DNA from: Candidatus Atribacter hydrocarboniphilus
Lineage (GTDB): Bacteria; Atribacterota; Atribacteria; Atribacterales; Atribacteraceae
DNA length: 18,720 nt
Assembly (NCBI GenBank): GCA_003542295.1
Contig: DPKX01000029.1
Span: 1-18,720, forward strand
Direction: 5' to 3'
Shown: one piece after another, positions 1 to 6,351 of the stretch
Layout: each line of letters starts with the position of its first letter
How positions within the stretch are numbered: the first letter of the stretch is position 1
The notes under the pieces: model-generated
Told to the model about the DNA's origin: nothing
Database searches by the model: none
Seen by the model: only the letters and a program-made list of their open reading frames with translations
Translations under genes and position numbers: made by a program

Positions 1-1282
1 TCTTCTTGCCGCTTTTATTGATAATCATCTTCACCATGGGAATGAACTGGATCTCAACCCATACACGATTAGCTGGCCACGGGTTGTCGACGTAAGCGAT
101 CGATCGCTTCGAAAAATTATCCTTGGCTTGGGTGGAAAAGAAAACGGAGTCCCTCGAGAATCCGGTTTCGATATCTCGGTTGCCTCTGAGGTTATGGCCA
201 TTTTAGCTTTGACGACCGATTTATCGGATATGCGAAAGCGATTGGGGCGTATTGTTATCGGTTATAACAAAAAGAAACAGCCGATTACTGCAGAAGATTT
301 GAAATGTGCCGGTTCAATGGCGGTTTTAATGAAAGATGCTATTAAACCCAATCTTCTCCAAACCTTAGAAAATACTCCATGTCTGGTTCACGCTGGTCCC
401 TTCGCCAATATCGCTCATGGTAACAGTTCTATCATAGCCGATCAAATCGCTCTTCGTTTAACCGATTATGTTGTAACCGAGAGTGGTTTCGGTGCTGATT
501 GTGGTATGGAAAAGTTTATGGATATTAAATGTCGGTATAGTGGACTCAAACCCAATTGCGTCGTTATGGTGTGCTCCATTCGAGCTTTAAAAATGCATAG
601 TGGAAAATATAAAGTGGTACCAGGAAAACCACTCGATCCTGGTTTAGCGCAAGAAGATGTAGAAGCTGTTACCCAAGGTTCAGAAAATTTAATTAAACAG
701 ATCGAAAATGCCCGCTACTTTGGCATACCAGTAGTTGTAGCCATTAACGCCTTTACCTCCGATTCTCCAAAAGAAATTGAAACTGTCAGAAAAATTTCTA
801 TAGAAAATGGCGCTTTTGATGCAGTGGTTTCCGAAGTATGGGCCAAGGGCGGAAATGGAGGAAAGGATTTGGCTCAAGCAGTTACTCGGGCATGCGATAA
901 TGGAGGGAATTTCCAATTTCTCTATCCGCTTGATATCCCAATCAAAGATAAAATTCATGCCATTGCGACTAAAATTTATGGTGCCGATGGAGTGGTTTAC
1001 GAAAACGAAGCCGAGAAAAAAATCAAATTGTTCACTGAAATGGGATGGGATACTTTACCAATTTGCATGGCGAAAACCCATCTTTCTCTTTCTCATGACC
1101 CCAAACTGTTAGGTCGTCCGAGAGGCTATAAACTACCAATCCGTGATATTCGACCTTCAATTGGTGCTGGTTTCCTTTACCCACTTTGTGGTGAGATGAG
1201 AACCATGCCTGGTCTTCCTTCCAAACCAGCTGGAAATACAGTCGATTTCGATGAAGATGGGAATGTAGTGGGACTTTTCTAA
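1..1282 (+). CDS. fhs: Formate--tetrahydrofolate ligase, C-terminal part (5' end outside window)
   Basis: Formyl-THF synthetase makes 10-formyl-THF from formate, THF and ATP, the first folate step of the Wood-Ljungdahl methyl branch; it is cytoplasmic. The reading frame is open from base 2, so the gene starts upstream and about 426 of the usual ~555 residues are visible. An internal ATG at 128 is not the start, because the residues before it (NHLHHGNELDLNPYTISWPR and onward) match the family. Other family stretches are VPRESGFDISVASEVMAI, TESGFGADCGMEKFMDIKC and, at the C-terminus, LPIRDIRPSIGAGF then TMPGLPSKPAG, ending GLF as usual. The ATP P-loop lies upstream and cannot be checked. The stop TAA overlaps the next ATG by one base (TAATG), which indicates translational coupling to the HdrA-like gene. 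Identity is secure. Confidence 0.97.
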   Translation, partial: LLAAFIDNHLHHGNELDLNPYTISWPRVVDVSDRSLRKIILGLGGKENGVPRESGFDISVASEVMAILALTTDLSDMRKRLGRIVIGYNKKKQPITAEDLKCAGSMAVLMKDAIKPNLLQTLENTPCLVHAGPFANIAHGNSSIIADQIALRLTDYVVTESGFGADCGMEKFMDIKCRYSGLKPNCVVMVCSIRALKMHSGKYKVVPGKPLDPGLAQEDVEAVTQGSENLIKQIENARYFGIPVVVAINAFTSDSPKEIETVRKISIENGAFDAVVSEVWAKGGNGGKDLAQAVTRACDNGGNFQFLYPLDIPIKDKIHAIATKIYGADGVVYENEAEKKIKLFTEMGWDTLPICMAKTHLSLSHDPKLLGRPRGYKLPIRDIRPSIGAGFLYPLCGEMRTMPGLPSKPAGNTVDFDEDGNVVGLF

Positions 1283-2322
1283 TGAACCGATTTACCTCTT
1301 CTGTTCCCATTTACGATTTCGCAATCCTAGGTGCCGGTGTGGCCGGTTTATCTGCTGCTCGAATCCTAAGCCCTTCCTTGAAGGGAGTGATTATCGATTC
1401 GGAAGAGCAAGCAGGTGGGTTGGCTTGGCAATTGGGATGTAAAGCCACCGATAGGTGTTTGTATTGTGGTGTATGTCATGGAATACAATTACGACGAGAT
1501 TTGGGAAATTTCTCGTCGTATCCTTTTGATTTTATACTTGGCCAACAATTATCTTCGATGTTTAAAGAAAATGGAAACTATCATCTTCTCTTCAAAAGCG
1601 GACGATCGATAATTACTCATTCGATATTAATTGCAACCGGTATTCAACCCTTCGATGCCCGCCAAGTTCCTCAATACGGATATGGCACTTTTTCTCATAT
1701 CTATACTGGTATTGAAATTGAAAGAAATTTAAATTCGGAAGGGGTCAAGGCGTTTAATGCCTATCAAAAAATCGCTTTCATCCAGTGTATAGGATCAAGA
1801 AATTTTAAAGAAAAAAGAGGATATTGTTCCCGGGTTTGTTGCCGATATGCTCTCCGGATTGCTGAGGATTTAGCTTTTCAGTATCCCCATCTCCAGATTG
1901 ATATGTATTATATGGACCTCCAACTTCTGGGTGGAAAGAAAGAATTACTTGCCGAAATCTCAGAAAAAAGGGTGAGACTCATCCGTCACATGCCCTATCG
2001 AGTGGAGTCCCCTAACGGAAAACCAATTCTTTTGTTTGAGGATAACCAAAAGGTCAACCGAGTTGAATATGATGCAGTCATTCTATCGGTTGGTATGACC
2101 CCCAACCCAGGTACTAAACAGGTTGCTGATATCCTTCGGGTCAATATCGATGATGATGGTTTTATAAAAGACTACGGGGATGGAATCACCAGTCAGGAAA
2201 ATATCTTTGTATGTGGAGCGGCATCGGGAGCAAAGGATATTGAAACAGCCATTTCCGATGGAAAAAGAGTTGCCCAGCGAATTTTATCGGTTCACCAATA
2301 TTTGCAACAAGTAATACCGTAA
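1282..2322 (+). CDS. Small HdrA-like FAD-dependent oxidoreductase
   Basis: This is a 346-residue soluble flavoprotein related to the FAD domain of heterodisulfide reductase subunit A. The FAD Rossmann motif GAGVAG is at residues 17-22, with a second glycine pair (AGG) near 44-46. A cysteine group C53-x5-C59-x2-C62-x2-C65 follows. HdrA signature segments are present: IQCIGSRN (Cys169), CSRVCC (182-187), and a C-terminal IFVCGAASGAKDIETAISDG that normally closes the FAD site. It lacks the HdrA N-terminal domain and the C-terminal ferredoxin domain, so it is about half of a full HdrA. It starts one base before the fhs stop ends and has no good ribosome site of its own, so it is probably translated by coupling. 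It stands next to an HdrA-shaped protein that has iron-sulfur clusters but no flavin motif, so the two may act together. The substrate is unknown. Confidence 0.82.
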   Translation: MNRFTSSVPIYDFAILGAGVAGLSAARILSPSLKGVIIDSEEQAGGLAWQLGCKATDRCLYCGVCHGIQLRRDLGNFSSYPFDFILGQQLSSMFKENGNYHLLFKSGRSIITHSILIATGIQPFDARQVPQYGYGTFSHIYTGIEIERNLNSEGVKAFNAYQKIAFIQCIGSRNFKEKRGYCSRVCCRYALRIAEDLAFQYPHLQIDMYYMDLQLLGGKKELLAEISEKRVRLIRHMPYRVESPNGKPILLFEDNQKVNRVEYDAVILSVGMTPNPGTKQVADILRVNIDDDGFIKDYGDGITSQENIFVCGAASGAKDIETAISDGKRVAQRILSVHQYLQQVIP

Positions 2323-2334
2323 AAAAGGATGTTA

Positions 2335-2367
2335 AAATATTCGAATATTTGTCGTCTGATGACAAAT
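2335..2367 (+). repeat. Two adjacent inverted repeats before the flavin-less HdrA gene
   Basis: In the 65-base gap after the HdrA-like gene there is a perfect 16-base palindrome AAATATTCGAATATTT at 2335-2350. It runs into a second hairpin with arms ATTTGTC (2347-2353) and GACAAAT (2361-2367) and a seven-base loop. The two share bases, so they cannot both form at once. No T-run follows, so this is not a classical terminator. It could be an mRNA processing or pausing site, or a protein-binding site, or chance in AT-rich sequence. Confidence 0.35.
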
Positions 2368-2387
2368 CTGATAAGGGGGATAATAAC

Positions 2388-3842
2388 TTGAAGACTGTTC
2401 TTATCGTCTCTCTTGGCGATACCCGGTCTTGGATGAAGTCTTGGATAGATCAAATTGATATTCATTTCCCAGTTCGGGTTCATTTGCTTTCTTTGACTGA
2501 ACTTGGGAATAATCTTCCGTTGAATTACGATCGATTTATATTTACTGGAAAAAGTCTTCTCCTACATCGAGAAAATATAGCTCGGATTTGTGCTGCGGCA
2601 AACATTGATCCTCTACGAGTATTTTCTTATCCAGAAGAACATCTTCCTCAATCCATGGATGATGAAAAAATGAATCAATGGAATTCTTACCTTCACCAGG
2701 TCATTCTCGCTCCTGAAGCTGAACAACCGGTTGAAGCAATTAACCTTCAATTAATTAAGAAAATTGCTGTCTTAGGGAAGAAGCCAATTGACGATAGCAT
2801 TCTCGAAGAATTTCAAAAAGTTGGTCTTGAAATTTTCCAACCCATCCCTCCCTTTACTATCAAGCGTCAGGGAATTCAATATTGTATTGAGTCACAACCA
2901 GGAGCAACAATAGTTGGAGGGGTAGTGGTTGTTCCCGAATTTCAACCGGTTTTTTCCTACCTAATTCCCAGCGAAGTGGATGATACTCGCAAGGTCCTTT
3001 TCCTCGAAGATTTTAAAAACAAAGTTCTATTGCGGAATTTTCGAAAACAAACCGTGGTTTTTCTGGTTCCTGAAGTTATGGTACCAGCTGAAACCTGGTC
3101 AACTCTTTATGACCTCTCCCAACTCTTAGTTCAAAGAGACCAAGCTCAAGTATTTATTCTTTGTCGTGAAGTAGTTGTTGCCGGTGATGGTTTGGAAAAA
3201 AAATATCTAGAGAGCCGAAAAGCTGGTGTTCTCATTGAAAAAATTGATTTTTCTTATTTGGTACTCCAACCCTCTTTAGATATGCGAGGAAGTTGGATCA
3301 GTTTTGTTACCGAGCGGGATAGAATCTCGCAGAAAATTTTAAGTAATTGGCTAATCAAGGTGCCTGGAGAAAAAGTCATTCCTTATGACTTCACCAAAAT
3401 ATTCTCCGGCGATCGTTTGATTCCATCTTTATCGCCATTGAATAATATTAACCTTCCTCTCTATAGTTTACCTTTGGAAGGTTGGTATCAGCTTCCTGAC
3501 AATAAATTAACAATTGATACTCAATATGCTATCCAGGAAGTAATTGACTATTTCCAACGGGGAGTAACCGCCGAGAAAGATCGGGCCATGGTCGACGAAG
3601 AAAAGTGTGTTCTCTGTTTGACCTGTCTTCGAACCTGCCCTTGGAGTGCTATTGACATTGATGGAACGTCAAAAAGAAAAAAAGCCAGAATCAATTGGGA
3701 ACAATGTCATCTCTGTGGTTTATGCTCAACATCTTGCCCAGCTGGTGCTATAACTCTATACGGTCTTGAAATGGGTAAAGACCAACACAACTCAAGAAGA
3801 GTAGAGGTAATGAGTGTTGGTGAAAATACTGGGAAGATTTAA
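2388..3842 (+). CDS. HdrA paralogue without flavin motif, with 2x[4Fe-4S] C-terminus
   Basis: I chose the TTG at 2388 because AAGGGGGA (2373-2380) lies seven bases upstream; an in-frame TTG at 2349 has no such site. The 484-residue product follows HdrA from end to end. An N-terminal domain (1-115) matches the one in the second copy of the large HdrA downstream (compare ANIDPLRVFSYPEE with [14 protein letters not shown]). A Rossmann-like strand-helix-strand (about 123-150) starts IAVLGKKPID, where GxGxxG should be. A segment GGVVVVPEFQP matches [21 protein letters not shown] stands where HdrA has the cysteine of VQCIGS. Only the C-terminal ferredoxin is intact: C407, C410, C413, C417 and C440, C443, C446, C450. 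It therefore looks like an electron-carrying HdrA scaffold that no longer binds FAD. The frame is intact, so it is not a pseudogene by sequence. Homology to HdrA is my own alignment by eye. Confidence 0.75.
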   Translation: MKTVLIVSLGDTRSWMKSWIDQIDIHFPVRVHLLSLTELGNNLPLNYDRFIFTGKSLLLHRENIARICAAANIDPLRVFSYPEEHLPQSMDDEKMNQWNSYLHQVILAPEAEQPVEAINLQLIKKIAVLGKKPIDDSILEEFQKVGLEIFQPIPPFTIKRQGIQYCIESQPGATIVGGVVVVPEFQPVFSYLIPSEVDDTRKVLFLEDFKNKVLLRNFRKQTVVFLVPEVMVPAETWSTLYDLSQLLVQRDQAQVFILCREVVVAGDGLEKKYLESRKAGVLIEKIDFSYLVLQPSLDMRGSWISFVTERDRISQKILSNWLIKVPGEKVIPYDFTKIFSGDRLIPSLSPLNNINLPLYSLPLEGWYQLPDNKLTIDTQYAIQEVIDYFQRGVTAEKDRAMVDEEKCVLCLTCLRTCPWSAIDIDGTSKRKKARINWEQCHLCGLCSTSCPAGAITLYGLEMGKDQHNSRRVEVMSVGENTGKI

Positions 3843-3900
3843 AAGGAATTTAATCACTCGTTACTATTTTTTAAATATTTCTGTTTTGGAGTGATGGATA

Positions 3901-4284
3901 TTGAAAATATTGGTAATCGCTTGTGATAAAAGTGGCTATCCAGCGATGATAAAATATACCACCGAAAATACGACCAATCATGAACTTATTAGCATTTTAA
4001 AAGTACCCTGTCTTGGGAGTGTAAAAGAAAGTGATATTCTTGAGGCCTTAGAAGGAGAGTGCGACCGGGTTCTCTTGGTCGGCTGTCCCATTGATAGCTG
4101 TTTTCATCAAGATGGAAGTCGCTTTGCTCAAAGAAGAGTTAATAGAATAAATCATCTGTTAGAAGAAGCTAATATTAGCAAAAGAGTTGCGATCAGTTTT
4201 GTAACTGCTGAAAAAACATCTGAAATAAAAAGGACTTTGGATTTGATCTCGAGTACCCCAGCCCAAGAGGAGCTTAAACCATGA
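3901..4284 (+). CDS. Divergent MvhD-like iron-sulfur subunit
   Basis: This 127-residue protein resembles MvhD, the small [2Fe-2S] subunit that passes electrons between hydrogenases or dehydrogenases and HdrA. It starts at TTG 3901 with GGAG nine bases upstream. MvhD landmarks are VPCLGSV (Cys37) and LLVGCPIDSC (Cys62, Cys67). The usual first pair C-x2-C is reduced to one cysteine, Cys8 (ACDKSG), so one of the five family cysteines is missing; a further cysteine (Cys54) lies at a non-family position. The canonical MvhD at 10834 in this window keeps all five. The cluster may have a different ligand or be lost. It overlaps metV by four bases (ATGA). Next to the flavin-less HdrA, it probably belongs to the same sub-complex. 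Family assignment is good, function inferred. Confidence 0.75.
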   Translation: MKILVIACDKSGYPAMIKYTTENTTNHELISILKVPCLGSVKESDILEALEGECDRVLLVGCPIDSCFHQDGSRFAQRRVNRINHLLEEANISKRVAISFVTAEKTSEIKRTLDLISSTPAQEELKP

Positions 4285-4931
4285 TCGTTGGTGAAAGAAA
4301 ACCAATACCAGAAATCCTTGCTATGCTTGGTGATTCTAAAAAAGTCTTAGTCTTAGGATGCGGAACTTGTGTAACTGTCTGCCTCACCGGAGGTGATAAA
4401 GAAGCAAAAGAATTAGCCTCTTTATTGAGAATCAAAGGATATGAAGCTGATAGTTTTACTGTTGAACGACAATGCGAATTGGAGTTTATCCATCCTTTAC
4501 GGGAACGCATTCAATCGGTTGACGCCGTTATTTCTCTGGCTTGTGGCATTGGCGTTCAAGCTCTATATGAACTCGATTCTGGGAAAAGCATCTATCCTGG
4601 ATTAAATACTACCTTCATGGGAATGCCTGTAAAACAAGGAAATTGGGAAGAACGTTGCTGGGGATGCGGAGACTGTATCATTCATCTTTTTGGTGGAACC
4701 TGCCCGATAACCCGCTGTGCTAAAAGTCTCTTAAACGGCCCTTGTGGTGGCTCAAAAGATGGAAAGTGTGAAGTGAAACCTGATCGTGATTGTGCTTGGC
4801 AATTGATTTATGATCGCCTAAAGAAACTCAATCGTTTGGATTGGTTGCTGACAATTCAACCTCCAAAAGACTGGTCAACATCCCGCTATGGTGGACATCG
4901 TAAAATGACTCGGGAGGATATGCTGTTATGA
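4281..4931 (+). CDS. metV: Methylene-THF reductase subunit MetV
   Basis: MetV is the zinc/iron-sulfur partner of MetF in acetogens; it is thought to pass electrons to the MetF flavin for reduction of methylene-THF to methyl-THF. The 216-residue product has the MetV cysteine pattern: GCGTCVTVCLTGG near the N-terminus, then a dense C-terminal set RCWGCGDC, GGTCPITRC, GPCGG, GKCEV and RDCAW. Length fits the MTHFR C-terminal-like (MetV) family. The ATG at 4281 has GAGGAG eight bases upstream and overlaps the MvhD-like gene by four bases; the far end overlaps metF by four (ATGA). Placement beside metF and Hdr/Mvh genes matches the Moorella-type reductase cluster. In that type the electron supply comes through HdrABC-MvhD. 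Confidence 0.9.
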   Translation: MIVGERKPIPEILAMLGDSKKVLVLGCGTCVTVCLTGGDKEAKELASLLRIKGYEADSFTVERQCELEFIHPLRERIQSVDAVISLACGIGVQALYELDSGKSIYPGLNTTFMGMPVKQGNWEERCWGCGDCIIHLFGGTCPITRCAKSLLNGPCGGSKDGKCEVKPDRDCAWQLIYDRLKKLNRLDWLLTIQPPKDWSTSRYGGHRKMTREDMLL

Positions 4932-5854
4932 GCTGGCTCAAACAGGTATTGCAAAGTGGCCATTTCGCCGTCACTGCCGAAGTGGGTCCTCCCAAAGGAT
5001 CCGATCCTCAGGTAATACGAAAAAAGTGCAATTTGCTCAAGGGTTTTGTTGATGCAGTCAATATCACTGATAATCAGACGGCTATCGTTCGCATGTCAAG
5101 CTTTGCTAGTTGTTTGATTGCCCAGGAGCAGGGAATCGAACCGGTTATGCAAATGGTCACCCGAGACCGAAATCGCATTGCCCTGCAAAGCGATTTCCTC
5201 GGGGCTTGCGCTTTAGGGATTCCCAATCTTCTCTGCCTTACCGGTGACCATCAGAGTATGGGAAACCACCCCCAATCAAAAAATGTCTACGATATTGATT
5301 CAATCCAGCTCCTACAAATCTTTAAAAATATGCGTGATCAAAAGGTATTTCAAAATGGAGAAGAAGTGAAGGGGGAAATGAATGTTTTTTTAGGTGCGGG
5401 TGAAAGCCCATACGCTGATCCTCTCGAGTTTCGTGCTCTTCGCTTAGCGAAGAAGATTGCCGCCGGAGCCGAATTTATCCAAACTCAGGCAATTTTCGAT
5501 GTGGATATATTCACCCAATGGATGGAAGAAGTGTGCCGCTTAGGACTTCATAAAAAATCATTTATTTTAGCCGGAGTTATTCCGGTCAAATCAGCGAAAG
5601 CGTTACGGTATATGAAAAACGAAGTGCCAGGTGTTGTCATTCCCGACAGTTTAATAGAGAGAATGGAAGCAGCCGTTGATCAAAAGGCTGAAGGAGTTGA
5701 AGTTTGTATCGAAACCATCCAAAAAGTTGCTCAAATTGAAGGAGTATCTGGAGTCCACATTATGGCCATTGCTTGGGAAAGTATAGTTCCGGAAATCGTA
5801 CAACGGTCCGGTCTATTACCCCGACCGGCAAAAGGAGAGATCACTTCATCATGA
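4928..5854 (+). CDS. metF: Methylenetetrahydrofolate reductase MetF
   Basis: This 308-residue protein is the FMN/FAD TIM-barrel enzyme that reduces 5,10-methylene-THF to 5-methyl-THF in the methyl branch. Family features are AEVGPPKGSD at the N-terminus (the Glu is the usual catalytic acid), VNITDNQTAIVRMS, LCLTGDH, GAGESPYADPLEFRALRLAKK and AEFIQTQAIFDVD, in the normal order and spacing. The ATG at 4928 has GGGAGG ten bases upstream and overlaps metV (ATGA); the stop overlaps hdrC in the same way. With MetV, HdrC, HdrA and the Flx subunits encoded around it, it is probably the terminal reductase of a large bifurcating complex, not a free NADH-dependent enzyme. The direct electron donor cannot be told from sequence. 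Confidence 0.93.
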   Translation: MSWLKQVLQSGHFAVTAEVGPPKGSDPQVIRKKCNLLKGFVDAVNITDNQTAIVRMSSFASCLIAQEQGIEPVMQMVTRDRNRIALQSDFLGACALGIPNLLCLTGDHQSMGNHPQSKNVYDIDSIQLLQIFKNMRDQKVFQNGEEVKGEMNVFLGAGESPYADPLEFRALRLAKKIAAGAEFIQTQAIFDVDIFTQWMEEVCRLGLHKKSFILAGVIPVKSAKALRYMKNEVPGVVIPDSLIERMEAAVDQKAEGVEVCIETIQKVAQIEGVSGVHIMAIAWESIVPEIVQRSGLLPRPAKGEITSS

Positions 5855-6351
5855 AGGCTGAAAAAAAATTCGATCCTCAATTAAAATATCAAGTTGCGTC
5901 ACGACCCGGTGGAGAGGGCTTGATGGCATGTTTTGCCTGTGGAGTGTGTACCGCCGGATGTCCGGTGAGTGAAGTGGAGAGTGATTTTAACCCCCGTCGA
6001 ATTATTCATCAGATCTTAGTAGGAGATCGTGAGGGAGTTTTGGCTTCAAAGGCAATCTGGATGTGTATCGGTTGTTATACCTGCACTGCTCACTGCCCTC
6101 AGGATGTTGAATTTACCAATCTTCTAAAAGTTCTCCGACGTATGGCAGTGGAAGAAGAATATGTTGATTCTCATTGGTTAAAAATGATTGAAGAAGTTGA
6201 CCGGTATACCCAAAAGCTCCGTCGTGATTTGATTTCCCACCTCTGGGAAGAGAAGAACATTCACTCGGTTAATGACTTTGAAAAATTCTATGAAAATGAA
6301 ATCAAAAAATTGGCCTGGGTAAAGGAGAATAATAATCATGACCATGAATAA
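5851..6351 (+). CDS. hdrC: HdrC-like 2x[4Fe-4S] electron-transfer protein
   Basis: HdrC carries electrons from HdrA to the active subunit, normally HdrB. The 166-residue product has two ferredoxin-type clusters with HdrC spacing: C27, C30, C33, C37 (ACFACGVCTAGCP) and C72, C75, C78, C82 (MCIGCYTCTAHCP). A helical C-terminal tail follows. The start is ATG 5851, which overlaps the metF stop (ATGA); the frame is open further upstream, but that part lies inside metF and has no support. The gene lies directly between metF and the giant HdrA, and no hdrB is present anywhere in the window. It may therefore deliver electrons to MetV or MetF directly, or to an HdrB encoded elsewhere. The HdrC family is clear; the partner is inferred. 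Confidence 0.88.
   Translation: MKAEKKFDPQLKYQVASRPGGEGLMACFACGVCTAGCPVSEVESDFNPRRIIHQILVGDREGVLASKAIWMCIGCYTCTAHCPQDVEFTNLLKVLRRMAVEEEYVDSHWLKMIEEVDRYTQKLRRDLISHLWEEKNIHSVNDFEKFYENEIKKLAWVKENNNHDHE

Noticed and set aside
2388..3842. Flavin-less HdrA as a pseudogene or frameshifted gene
   Set aside because: The frame is open over its full length, the start has a strong ribosome site, and both C-terminal clusters are intact.
5773..5850. Upstream extension of hdrC
   Set aside because: It overlaps metF coding sequence, while ATG 5851 forms the usual ATGA overlap and gives a normal HdrC N-terminus.
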